Source: JADJNW01 sp964523725 (GTDB lineage: Bacteria; Bacteroidota; Bacteroidia; Chitinophagales; Saprospiraceae). From it: a stretch of DNA of 64,000 nt. This document shows positions 35,026 to 42,915 of this stretch, one piece after another. The position numbers and the translations under genes are program-made. The stretch covers positions 16,731 through 80,730 of the forward strand of contig CAZGAU010000003.1 in the NCBI GenBank assembly GCA_964523725.1. The letters run 5' to 3'. Position 1 is the first letter of the stretch; each line of letters begins with the position of its first letter. Below the pieces are notes generated by a model. That model was not told where the DNA came from. It saw only the letters and a list, made by a program, of their open reading frames with translations, and ran no database searches.

Positions 35026-35466
35026 ATGAAACAATTTTTCTTACTCCTTTTAGCTTTCGGGTTGTTTTCTATGGTAGATGTGAATGCTCAAAGTTGCTTG
35101 AAAAGTAAAGCGGAAAGAGCAGCTGCACTTGATGCAAGCATCGTGAAAAAAGTAGATTACACGACCGGTGAAACGGAGTATTTTAGAAAAAGTGTCAGTT
35201 CCACAAGTGATAAAGTAAAATATACCAAAGTAGAATATTGCTCGAGATCAGCGCGTTTTGTAAATGTTGCAGCTCAGGAAAAGAAATCCTGTGTAAAATC
35301 GAAAGCAGCATGTGCCGGATTGTACGGCTCCAAGGCAATGACTGCCAGTAGTTTACCTCCGCATTGTACTGCTGCCCAAAAGGCGGCTTGCTTGCAGGCA
35401 AACCAAAAAGCGCAAATTGCGAAAGCTACTTTCGTGGCAAATACAGGCAAAACCATCAAGCCCTAA
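35026..35466 (+). CDS. Small secreted cysteine-containing protein
   Basis: The ATG at 35026 gives 146 residues with a strong signal peptide (MKQFFLLLLAFGLFSMVDVNAQ); an upstream ATG at 34963 would disrupt it. The mature protein is Lys/Ala-rich with repeated cysteine-bearing units: SCLKSKAERAA, SCVKSKAACAG and HCTAAQKAACLQ. The repeats suggest disulfides or metal coordination. No family recognised. A strong terminator follows directly. Confidence 0.65.
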   Translation: MKQFFLLLLAFGLFSMVDVNAQSCLKSKAERAAALDASIVKKVDYTTGETEYFRKSVSSTSDKVKYTKVEYCSRSARFVNVAAQEKKSCVKSKAACAGLYGSKAMTASSLPPHCTAAQKAACLQANQKAQIAKATFVANTGKTIKP

Positions 35467-35488
35467 CCAGGTTTTAACCCTATCAAGG

Positions 35489-35526
35489 GAAAGGCGTTGC
35501 AGCAATGCGACGCCTTTTTTTATTTG
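35489..35526. terminator. Bidirectional rho-independent terminator
   Basis: AAGGCGT (35491-35497) pairs with ACGCCTT (35510-35516) around a 12-nt loop, followed by TTTTTTTAT on the + strand. It lies between the convergent small secreted gene and the NUDIX gene. A-rich flanking on the left makes use on the minus strand possible but weaker. Confidence 0.85.
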
Positions 35527-35963
35527 GAAGCGGCTTTTGCCTTCGTTTTGAACGGGATTTCTGAAAACAGATTTCCCTGCCGATATTGCTCCAGTACCTG
35601 ACGCACCGTATCGGTCAGGTTTTTGGGCAGGGCGTCGAGGTGAAACCACTCTGTTTCCTTGAACTTGTGGGTTTCACGCGCCTTTAGTTCACCTTCCCAA
35701 CGGTACGCTTTAAAATACATTACGATGCGCTGCTCGCCATTTTTTACCTTTTGAAGCACATGTACCAACTGCAAGTCTTTGGTTTTTAGTGTGATACCTG
35801 CTTCTTCAAAAGCTTCCCGAATCAGGCATTGCCGGGCCGCTTCACCGTCCTCGATATTACCACCCACCAGGGTATAATTGCCACCGTTGGGTTTGGTCTG
35901 TTTCAGCAGGAGAATCTGCCCCCGGTGATACAGAATGAGCCGAACTTTGAGTGATACCTTCAT
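35520..35963 (-). CDS. NUDIX hydrolase
   Basis: The start at 35963 (MKVSLKVRLILYHRGQILLL) gives 147 residues and suits the fold; an upstream in-frame ATG at 35999 adds 12 residues. The Nudix box is complete: GGNIEDGEAARQCLIREAFE then EAGI, fitting G-x5-E-x7-REUxEExGU. Members cleave nucleoside diphosphates linked to another moiety. Substrate cannot be inferred here. The stop sits next to the shared terminator with the convergent secreted protein. Confidence 0.88.
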   Translation of the reverse strand: MKVSLKVRLILYHRGQILLLKQTKPNGGNYTLVGGNIEDGEAARQCLIREAFEEAGITLKTKDLQLVHVLQKVKNGEQRIVMYFKAYRWEGELKARETHKFKETEWFHLDALPKNLTDTVRQVLEQYRQGNLFSEIPFKTKAKAASK

Positions 35964-36407
35964 GTCATTTTTTGTGCCGGGCATAGCTATGAATAACAAT
36001 TAACAAATTAAATTTTTTTTTACCTGTTTTTTTAATTTTCTGCTCTCAGAAAAAAAATATTTTTGTAACAACCCAAAAATGCTATATTTAGTTCTTTATA
36101 AAGTTTTTAAAACAGAACTAATATTTGGTTATGTGCTCCAAACGGGCATCGAAGGTACACAGCTATAGTGAGAAAGTCAAGCCCGGAAGATGCCAAACCG
36201 CCTGACTTGAACGAATCTCTTACAAGTTTTTTTATATCTTTGCTGTGACTCAAATCCGTTTTAATAATATACTCCCGAATTGACAGCGAATGATTGATTC
36301 GTCCAAAAGAGGATGAATAACGCACCCACTTGCTGTGACCATATCCGGAATCTAAACGTCTGATTCCTTACTACAAGTTTCATTTGTTAACAAAGCCGGA
36401 AGCATCT
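35964..36407. other. Non-coding region upstream of the cysteine-synthase-like gene
   Basis: About 440 bp without a convincing gene. It contains a TATCTTTG box (36235-36242, TAnnTTTG type), with a TTG at 36207-36209 that is a little too far for an ideal -33 box. It also contains an inverted pair GGCATC (36145-36150) / GATGCC (36189-36194) that could form a hairpin. No SAM, TPP, cobalamin or c-di-GMP riboswitch core was recognised. A short frame on the minus strand at 36107-36325 has no protein-like features. Confidence 0.5.
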
Positions 36408-37481
36408 ATGTACTACCAAAATGTTTTGGAAACGATTGGCAATACGCCTCTGATCAGATTGAATACTATTTGTAAAGACATACCCGCCACTGTCCTGGCC
36501 AAGGTTGAATCCTTTAATCCGGGGCATTCTGCCAAGGATCGAATCGCACTTTACATGATTGAACAGGCTGAGCGTAAGGGGAAACTCAAGCGCGGCGGCA
36601 CGGTGATTGAAGCTACTTCGGGCAATACGGGCTTTAGTCTCGCTATGGTTTGTGCCCTGAAAGGTTATAATTGCGTACTCACTGTCACCAGCAAATCATC
36701 GCAGGAGAAAATTATGCTGCTTCGTTCTATGGGCGCGGATGTAGTTGTTTGTCCTGCCGATGCCGAAGCGGAAGACCCGCGTTCTTACTATTCTCGCGCC
36801 GAGCAATTGGCAAAGGATATCCCTAATTCCTATTATCTGGGGCAAAATTTTAATCTGGACAATGCCGATGCGCATTATCATACCACCGGACCGGAAATCT
36901 GGAAGCAAACCGAAGGAAAAATCACGCACTACGTATGCTGCGTGGGTACCGGCGGTACGCTCTCGGGTACGGCGCGCTATTTGAAAGAGCAAAATCCAAA
37001 TATTAAGATCATCGGTGTGGATGCTTATGGCTCAGTGCTGAAAAAATACTGGGAAACCGGTGTTTTTGATAAATCCGAAATTTATTCCTGGAAAGTAGAA
37101 GGCTTGGGCAAAACGATTATTCCTGACACGGTCGACTTTGATGTGATCGATAATTTCGTGAAAGTGACCGACCGCAGCAGTGCGCACCGCGCTCGCCAGT
37201 TGGCCAAGAAGGAAGGTCTGCTCGTTGGTTATTCGAGCGGATCAGTAATACAGGCTGTTTTCCAGATCAAGGAAGACTTAAAACCCGGCGATATGGTGGT
37301 AGGCTTAATGCCCGACCATGGTAGCCGTTACATCGGCAAAATTTATAACGATGACTGGATGCGCCAGCAGGGATTTCTGGGAGCCCAGCATTCTTCTTCG
37401 AATTATGACAATTTCAAACGTTTGTACAAAACGTATGTTCGAAAATATCGTCGTTATCTGAAACAATTCAGCATTTCCTGA
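36408..37481 (+). CDS. PLP-dependent cysteine synthase / cystathionine beta-synthase-like enzyme
   Basis: The ATG at 36408 (MYYQNVLETIGNTPLIRLN) gives 357 residues. It has the fold-type II PLP signature: the lysine in FNPGHSAKDRIALYMIE, the substrate loop VIEATSGNTGFSLAMVCAL, and the phosphate-binding GTGGTLSGTARYLKE. The catalytic region matches CBS-type more than classical CysK; no CBS (Bateman) domains follow, and an extra ~25 residues at the end (NFKRLYKTYVRKYRRYLK) are basic. Reaction is either O-acetylserine sulfhydrylation or cystathionine synthesis; neighbours do not decide. Confidence 0.87.
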   Translation: MYYQNVLETIGNTPLIRLNTICKDIPATVLAKVESFNPGHSAKDRIALYMIEQAERKGKLKRGGTVIEATSGNTGFSLAMVCALKGYNCVLTVTSKSSQEKIMLLRSMGADVVVCPADAEAEDPRSYYSRAEQLAKDIPNSYYLGQNFNLDNADAHYHTTGPEIWKQTEGKITHYVCCVGTGGTLSGTARYLKEQNPNIKIIGVDAYGSVLKKYWETGVFDKSEIYSWKVEGLGKTIIPDTVDFDVIDNFVKVTDRSSAHRARQLAKKEGLLVGYSSGSVIQAVFQIKEDLKPGDMVVGLMPDHGSRYIGKIYNDDWMRQQGFLGAQHSSSNYDNFKRLYKTYVRKYRRYLKQFSIS

Positions 37482-37555
37482 AATTTCATTAATAGGAACG
37501 CAACATTTTTTGCTATTTTATTTTTTTGAAGTTTTCAATCAAAATTCATCGTATC

Positions 37556-38221
37556 ATGGCATATAATGGTAAAAGAGGTTACGTATCAAACGAGAATGTC
37601 TCGGTGCCCTTATTCAAAAACAAATGGCTCGACAAGCTAACACGGTCGCATATTGCGATTCCTGTTTCTTTATTCTTTTTGTACGCCATCAGTTTACTTT
37701 ATTATACAAAAATCGCTACAGAACTTTCAAATGGTCAGGTGATAGCACTGTTTTTCGGTGGCACCCTGTTTTTTACTTTCGTAGAATATGTGGTGCACCG
37801 CTGGGCCTATCACCCGGGTGAACATGCATCGGAATCACGCCAGAAGTTTTGTTATACGGTACATGGTATTCACCATGACTATCCCAAGGATAAGCAACGC
37901 CTGGCCATGCCGCCGGTGCCGGCAATTTTGGCTGCTACTTTCTTACTGATCATTTTCCGCACGATCCTCGGGCAGTATGCCTTCTCTTTCCTGGCTGGAT
38001 TTATGGTGGGCTATGCATTTTATTTACTAATTCATTACAGCGTGCATATCTTCCGGGCGCCGAATAATATTTTCAAGGCCTTGTGGGTGAACCACGCCAT
38101 CCATCATTACAGCGAAGATGAAATCCTGTTTGGCGTATCGTCTCCGATCTGGGATTATGTTTTCGGCACTACGCCTAAAAACGAGAAGAAGAAAACCAGT
38201 GTGGAAGTGAAAGCGGAGTAA
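37556..38221 (+). CDS. Sterol desaturase / fatty acid hydroxylase family protein
   Basis: The ATG at 37556 gives 221 residues. There are four membrane segments and the histidine motifs of the di-iron hydroxylase superfamily: EYVVHRWAYH, VHGIHHDYP, HYSVH and NHAIHHY. The pattern is closest to fatty acid 2-hydroxylase (FA2H C-terminal domain), which in Bacteroidota supports 2-hydroxylation of sphingolipid or ornithine-lipid acyl chains; that substrate is inference. It begins 74 bp after the PLP enzyme, possibly in one transcript. Confidence 0.87.
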   Translation: MAYNGKRGYVSNENVSVPLFKNKWLDKLTRSHIAIPVSLFFLYAISLLYYTKIATELSNGQVIALFFGGTLFFTFVEYVVHRWAYHPGEHASESRQKFCYTVHGIHHDYPKDKQRLAMPPVPAILAATFLLIIFRTILGQYAFSFLAGFMVGYAFYLLIHYSVHIFRAPNNIFKALWVNHAIHHYSEDEILFGVSSPIWDYVFGTTPKNEKKKTSVEVKAE

Positions 38222-38230
38222 AATATAAGA

Positions 38231-38285
38231 TTTGAGATGTGAAAAGAGTAAACCGGCTTTTGTATTTCAAATTTCACATCTCAAA
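38231..38285. terminator. Perfect 14-bp inverted repeat between convergent genes
   Basis: TTTGAGATGTGAAA (38231-38244) and TTTCACATCTCAAA (38272-38285) are perfectly complementary around a 27-bp loop, between the convergent hydroxylase and lumazine-binding-like genes. This is probably a bidirectional terminator. Confidence 0.65.
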
Positions 38286-38297
38286 CTTCCTAATTTT

Positions 38298-38762
38298 TTA
38301 TCCTTTTGGTGGGGGTGATTGCCAAAGTACATTCATAATCTGCCATTTACCATCAAGCTTCACCAGGTGGAAATAATCCACGCCCCACTCGGCGGTCAGT
38401 TTTGCGGAAGCGGTTTTATCCAGTACATCAAAAATCACAATTTCCTTGGGCGATTTGGCATTGGCCCGCTTGCCATCCTTGTTCCAGCGAGCGGCGAGGT
38501 CTTTTAATTGCTCAAAGCTCATGTCTGCCTGATGGTAGGCTCCTTGGTTATAATAATAGCCTCGTTTTCTCAACTCCTGGTGTACACTTTGCTTCACTCT
38601 CTCCGGCTCCACATTATACAAGGCCTCTACATAATCCAGCACGGCGGCTTCTACCGCAGCTTTTTCTTTTTCCAATGCGCTGTTATAAAATCGGTCTGCC
38701 TTGAAAACAACAAAAGCAGTTGTGAGGGCAACAGCCGACAAGAGTAAACTCCATTTTTTCAT
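38298..38762 (-). CDS. Putative lumazine-binding / NTF2-like exported protein
   Basis: A 154-residue protein with an N-terminal hydrophobic segment (WSLLLSAVALTTAFVVF) and a cystatin/NTF2-like domain: AAVEAAVLDYVEALYNVE, the hydrophobic beta-sheet around EIVIFDVLDKTASAKLTAEW, and YFHLVKLDGKWQIMNVLW. This matches the PF12893 (lumazine-binding-like) pattern, whose function is not known in Bacteroidota. The signal segment lacks a clear cleavage site, so it may be membrane-anchored. Confidence 0.72.
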   Translation of the reverse strand: MKKWSLLLSAVALTTAFVVFKADRFYNSALEKEKAAVEAAVLDYVEALYNVEPERVKQSVHQELRKRGYYYNQGAYHQADMSFEQLKDLAARWNKDGKRANAKSPKEIVIFDVLDKTASAKLTAEWGVDYFHLVKLDGKWQIMNVLWQSPPPKG

Positions 38763-38806
38763 AGCTTTATATTTTTTGGTGAATAAAGTAAATAGAATTC
38801 TTATTA

Positions 38807-38896
38807 AGTAAAAGACAATTTTAAGTTTAAGTAAAGTATTTTATAAGGGGTTGATTGTCAGATCAATTGGGCTTTCGACCGTAAAACTGTCCGACT
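38807..38896. repeat. Dispersed repeat, copy B (90 bp)
   Basis: Counterpart of 21971-22068 in the same orientation. It lacks 7 bp between CTTTCGAC and GTAAAACTGTCC. Context is also the same: upstream of one minus-strand gene and downstream of another. Confidence 0.85.
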
Positions 38897-39002
38897 ATTT
38901 AGTGCGGGGCACCTGATTGTAAAAACACAAAAAAAAGGAAAAGTTGCGTAGAAAGAGACAACTCATATTATTCCGGATTCAAAAAGCAGGATATTACAAT
39001 TC

Positions 39003-39686
39003 TTAATCCACAAACTTATACCCCACACCCCGGATCGACAGGAAGTGCTTCGGATTGTGTGGATCTTGCTCAAAGTACTTGCGGAAGCTCAGTATAAAAT
39101 TATCGATCGTGCGGGTGGACGGATAGACATCGTAGCCCCAGACAGATTGTAATATCTGCTGGCGAGACACCACTTCATTCTTGCGGTCGATCAGGAGTTT
39201 GAGCAGCATCGCTTCTTTTTTGGTCAATTGCAACTCGCCACTTGTGCCTTTGGCTTCATAAGTAGCAAAATTTATACGATTACTTCCAAATTCATATACT
39301 TCGGGGGTATTGGTCGGTTTTTTACTGGTGCGTTTGATCAGGTTTTGCACGCGGAGAAGCAGTTCTTCCAGCACATAAGGCTTGGTCACATAATCATCAG
39401 CGCCCTTGCGCAAGCCTGTAATGCGGTCAGTAGCAGCGTCTTTGGCGGTAAGCATGAGGATAGGCACCTCGCGGTTGGTCAGGCGTACCTGCTCCGCGAT
39501 CTGAAAACCGTCCACTTCGGGCAGCATCACGTCCAGGATCAACAGGTCAAAATGCTGTTCCTGAATGTATTTCAGGGCATCTTTGCCATTGTCGGTGGCA
39601 ACCACTTCGTAATCTTCCATTTCGAGATTGAGCTTCAGGGTTTCTCTCAGGCTTTCTTCGTCTTCTACCAATAAAATTCGCATCAT
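39003..39686 (-). CDS. Response regulator, OmpR/PhoB family
   Basis: A 227-residue regulator (start 39686 or the next codon). The receiver domain spans about 1-120 with the acidic pair in LLVEDEE, the phosphoacceptor Asp52 in LLILDVMLPEVDG and Lys in LMLTAKDA. The OmpR winged-helix spans about 130-225 (LTKKEAMLLKLLIDRKNEVVS, TRTIDNFILSFRKYF, SIRGVGYKFVD). It is downstream of the sensor kinase with a 3-bp gap, and is most similar to RprY-type regulators of Bacteroidota. Targets unknown. Confidence 0.94.
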   Translation of the reverse strand: MMRILLVEDEESLRETLKLNLEMEDYEVVATDNGKDALKYIQEQHFDLLILDVMLPEVDGFQIAEQVRLTNREVPILMLTAKDAATDRITGLRKGADDYVTKPYVLEELLLRVQNLIKRTSKKPTNTPEVYEFGSNRINFATYEAKGTSGELQLTKKEAMLLKLLIDRKNEVVSRQQILQSVWGYDVYPSTRTIDNFILSFRKYFEQDPHNPKHFLSIRGVGYKFVD

Positions 39687-39689
39687 AGC

Positions 39690-39713
39690 TTATGGTGTTA
39701 TGGTGTTATGGTG
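39690..39713. repeat. Three tandem copies of an 8-bp unit (TTATGGTG) at a kinase stop codon
   Basis: The three perfect units encode, on the minus strand, the final residues HHNTITP and stop codon of the sensor kinase. Because 8 is not a multiple of 3, a change in copy number would alter the kinase C-terminus and the distance to the response regulator start. The unit is a one-base variant of the octamer after smpB. Confidence 0.9.
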
Positions 39714-40721
39714 TTCCTGTTTCACTGCAGGTAATTCGATTCGGAAAATCGTGCCCCGGGGCTCATTGTCGAGCACTATAATCGTACCCTCGTGCGCTTT
39801 TACAATCTGTTCCACGATGTACAACCCCAGTCCGGTGCCTTTTGTTTTGCGCGTATCCTCATTGCCCACACGGTAGAATTTTTCAAATATCTGCTTTTTT
39901 TCGCTTTCTTCAATGCCAATGCCCTGATCTGCGACCTCCAGACGAAGCTTCCCATGGTGTTCTGTGAGCTGGACGTCAATATTTGCGGGGCCTGTTGAAT
40001 ATTTTACTGCATTCTCTAAAAGATTAAGCGCCACAGATGTCAGCCCGGATTTATCGCCAAGGATCGTCGGATCGGAAATATTTTCATGATATGTAAAGTG
40101 GGCATTATGATATTTTGCCTGCATTTTAAAAACCAGATCCTGGAGTAAATCTGATAAATCCAGTGGCTCCAGATTCGGCTGATAGGCGGTTTCCAGTTTT
40201 GCGGAAAGCAGCAGATCTTCTACCAGCATGTGCAATCGATCTGTTTCATTCAGAGCGGTTTGCGACAATTTTTCAAACTGCTCGCGCTTCAATTCTCTTT
40301 TCAAAAGCGTTTCCAGCACCAGCCGGATCGAAGCAATCGGCGATTTTAATTCGTGTGTAATGGAAAGCAGGAAATTACGCCGTTGTTTAGCGGCTATTAC
40401 TTCTTTATGATATCCCCGGTTAATAAGCCAGATGCCAATGATCAAACTGAAAACAAAAACCGACACTTCGCCCAGGATCATCCATTCCTGGCGACGGTAG
40501 CGCTGCTCCAGGGCTTTGTAAGGCTCGGACTGGATGAATGCTTCGTTGTTTTCTACCAATCCTTCTGCAATCATGCCGATGTGCAGCAGGTCGCGCTTGG
40601 CGTAGAAGGCGTCCCTATTTTTGGTAAACAGCAAAACCGACCACCACGCAAATGCTATCAGCATATACGCGATCACACCGTAAGACAGCATGCGGAGCCG
40701 TGCATTATTTCTCGAATTCAT
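39690..40721 (-). CDS. Sensor histidine kinase
   Basis: A 343-residue membrane kinase with TM1 at about 13-32 and TM2 at about 82-100 around a short (~50 aa) periplasmic loop. The HisKA domain carries His123 (LLSITHELKSP), and the HATPase region has NLLENAVKYS (N box), DQGIGIEE (G1) and GTGLGLYIV (G2). There is no HAMP or PAS domain. It overlaps the upstream membrane protein by 4 bp and is followed 3 bp later by the response regulator: a three-gene operon. The last residues come from a tandem repeat. Confidence 0.94.
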   Translation of the reverse strand: MNSRNNARLRMLSYGVIAYMLIAFAWWSVLLFTKNRDAFYAKRDLLHIGMIAEGLVENNEAFIQSEPYKALEQRYRRQEWMILGEVSVFVFSLIIGIWLINRGYHKEVIAAKQRRNFLLSITHELKSPIASIRLVLETLLKRELKREQFEKLSQTALNETDRLHMLVEDLLLSAKLETAYQPNLEPLDLSDLLQDLVFKMQAKYHNAHFTYHENISDPTILGDKSGLTSVALNLLENAVKYSTGPANIDVQLTEHHGKLRLEVADQGIGIEESEKKQIFEKFYRVGNEDTRKTKGTGLGLYIVEQIVKAHEGTIIVLDNEPRGTIFRIELPAVKQEHHNTITP

Positions 40722-41317
40722 TGGCTTGTCGGTTCGTTGCCTGCTCTGACTTTAAGCAGCCATTTGCTGGAATCGTATTGTATCTGGTCGTTTTCAAGCG
40801 GAATCAGGGTGCTGTCTTCATTCAATAGATATTTTTCCTGCAATAAACCGGGCTGGATCGCCACAATATTTCTATCCAAAAACAGCGTATCACCATTTTT
40901 TTCAAACTTTCCGGCGTAAGTGCAGCCTTGTTCCATATTTCGCGAAAGCAGTACCAGACGCATGTCTTTGGAAAAGAACAGGTAATCTTCGGTCAGCCCT
41001 TTGGTGCCGGCTATCACATAAGCATCTGATTCACGGTCAATTTTATATGCTTTTTTTGTGTAAATAAAAAAAGAAACAACAAGAAGCGTGGAAAATACGA
41101 CCGGTACAAACTCAACTAACTCCCTGGTTTTTGAATATTTTATAATAGCAATGATGGTGACCGTAAATGCAAAAATACCGCCCAGCAAATATAAAAACAG
41201 CGAGTACAACCCTTCCACCATGCCCCAGCAGCCGCCAGTACGCGTATGCAAGTGAATATGCGCCACGCCAATGAGTATAAACGGCAACGATAATATGATG
41301 GGCTGGATTTTTTTCAT
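40718..41317 (-). CDS. Membrane protein of unknown function, two-component operon leader
   Basis: A 199-residue protein with three hydrophobic segments (LSLPFILIGVAHIHLH, GLYSLFLYLLGGIFAFTVTI and FVPVVFSTLLVVSFFIY) and a C-terminal ~100-residue soluble domain (DGDTLFLDRN-type beta-rich, KYLLNEDSTLIPL). The conserved His/Cys at HIHLHTRTGGCWG is notable. Its stop overlaps the kinase start by 4 bp, so it may modulate the kinase or sense the signal. No family recognised. Confidence 0.75.
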   Translation of the reverse strand: MKKIQPIILSLPFILIGVAHIHLHTRTGGCWGMVEGLYSLFLYLLGGIFAFTVTIIAIIKYSKTRELVEFVPVVFSTLLVVSFFIYTKKAYKIDRESDAYVIAGTKGLTEDYLFFSKDMRLVLLSRNMEQGCTYAGKFEKNGDTLFLDRNIVAIQPGLLQEKYLLNEDSTLIPLENDQIQYDSSKWLLKVRAGNEPTSQ

Positions 41318-41366
41318 GTGATAAAATTACACTAAAATTTGATTTGCAAAATAGCCAACTATCGAC

Positions 41367-42677
41367 TTATTTAAAAACCATATCCATCGCTTTACAAATC
41401 TTCTCTGCAGCTTCCGCCAAATCGGCTTCCTGATGCGCTGCCGAGACAAAACCGACTTCATAACCCGAAGGTCCAAGGTAAATACCGCGCTGTAATAATT
41501 CATGATGTAATACCTTGAACTTATCCATGCTTTTGGGATCAATCTGATCTGCACGAATAATCCGTTCTTTGGAAAATGCAATCCAGAAAATCGAACCGAT
41601 CTGCGGAATGCTGACTTCATAAGCCTTTTGGTCGCAATAATCCTGGATTTGTCCGACGAATTTTTGGGTTTTGGCTTCCAGTTTTTCATAAAAACCAGGT
41701 TCAAGTAATTGTTCCAAAGCTGCTCGTCCTGCTGCCATCGCCACCGGATTAGCAGAAAGCGTACCCGCCTGATACACAGGGCCATCCGGCGCAATATGAC
41801 TCATGATTTCCCTGCTGGCGCCGTAAGCGCCCACCGGCATGCCGCCGCCGATGATTTTACCGTATGTAATAATATCGGGTTGAATATCATAATATCCCGC
41901 GGCGCCTTCAAATCCGACCCGGAAACCGGAAATAACTTCATCAAAAATGAGCAAAACATTATATTTATTACATTGTTCACGCAGAAATTGTAAGAAATCC
42001 CGATCTTGTAATAATAATCCGTTATTCGCCGGAACCGGTTCTAATATAATACATGCAATATCCTGAGCCTGCGTTTGTAATATTTTCTCTAAAGCCTCGC
42101 GATCATTGAGCGGCAGCACCAGCGTTTCCTTGGCAAATGCCTCCGGAATGCCCGCCGAAGTGCTCACGCCAAAGGTCACTAAACCGGAGCCGGCTTTCAC
42201 CATCAGCGAATCCACGTGACCGTGATAACAACCTTCAAATTTGATGACCTTGTTGCGTCCAGTCACGCCCCGCGCCAAACGGATTGCCGACATAACTGCC
42301 TCAGTACCAGAGGTCACAAAGCGAATTTTTTCAATAAAACGGTTGTTTTCCAGCAATAATTTCCCGATTGCGTTGCCCCGGCGGGTCGGCGTACCGAAAG
42401 TAATGCCGTTGTTAACTGCTTCTATCACTGCCTCGCGGATGCGCGCGTTGTTGTGTCCCAGGATCAGCGGGCCCCAGGAGCAGCAGAAGTCAATAAATTC
42501 ATTGCCATCGGCGTCAGTAATGCGGCAACCTTCGCCTTTTTCTACATACACCGGCGGCCCGCTCACCGATTTGAAAGCCCGCACCGGCGAGTTCACGCCC
42601 CCCGGAAAATAATTTTTTGCCTCTTCAAACAGCGCCGCCGAGCGCTCCCGGCTGATGATATTTTCGGTTAATTGCAT
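41367..42677 (-). CDS. hemL: Glutamate-1-semialdehyde 2,1-aminomutase
   Basis: A 436-residue PLP enzyme with the HemL signatures FPGGVNSPVRAFKSVSGPP, the GTEAVMSAIRLARG motif, YHGHVDSLMVKAG, and the PLP lysine in ITYGKIIGGGMPVGAYG. It converts glutamate-1-semialdehyde to 5-aminolevulinate in the C5 tetrapyrrole pathway. Length is standard. The first codons are preceded by a hairpin-forming direct/inverted repeat (42703-42750). Confidence 0.96.
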   Translation of the reverse strand: MQLTENIISRERSAALFEEAKNYFPGGVNSPVRAFKSVSGPPVYVEKGEGCRITDADGNEFIDFCCSWGPLILGHNNARIREAVIEAVNNGITFGTPTRRGNAIGKLLLENNRFIEKIRFVTSGTEAVMSAIRLARGVTGRNKVIKFEGCYHGHVDSLMVKAGSGLVTFGVSTSAGIPEAFAKETLVLPLNDREALEKILQTQAQDIACIILEPVPANNGLLLQDRDFLQFLREQCNKYNVLLIFDEVISGFRVGFEGAAGYYDIQPDIITYGKIIGGGMPVGAYGASREIMSHIAPDGPVYQAGTLSANPVAMAAGRAALEQLLEPGFYEKLEAKTQKFVGQIQDYCDQKAYEVSIPQIGSIFWIAFSKERIIRADQIDPKSMDKFKVLHHELLQRGIYLGPSGYEVGFVSAAHQEADLAEAAEKICKAMDMVFK

Positions 42678-42702
42678 TTTTTAGATTTTTAGACGTTAGA
42701 TT

Positions 42703-42750
42703 TTAGACGTTAGAAAAGACTTCGGCAATGATCTATTGTCTAACGTCTAA
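42703..42750. repeat. 12-bp inverted repeat with repeated flanks upstream of hemL
   Basis: TTAGACGTTAGA (42703-42714) and TCTAACGTCTAA (42739-42750) are perfect complements. The left flank repeats TTTTTAGACGTTAGA at 42687-42700 and the right flank continues AGTCTAAAGTC. It lies in the 238-bp gap between divergent hemL and the methyltransferase. Confidence 0.6.
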
Positions 42751-42915
42751 AGTCTAAAGTCTTACAAAAGTAAAGAGAATAAAGGGTTTTTGTTGAAAAA
42801 TACCTGTCAGGAATGGGTAAATTTGAAAGAAAGCAACAACAGTACTTTTTAGCCTATTGTTTTTCCGGATTTCCGATCATAGCTTTACACCTTCTACAAA
42901 AATCAGACATGCATC

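Noticed and set aside
36107..36325. 72-codon minus-strand frame before the cysteine-synthase-like gene
   Set aside because: No start context, ribosome binding site or protein-like composition; the region is better read as a promoter/leader stretch.
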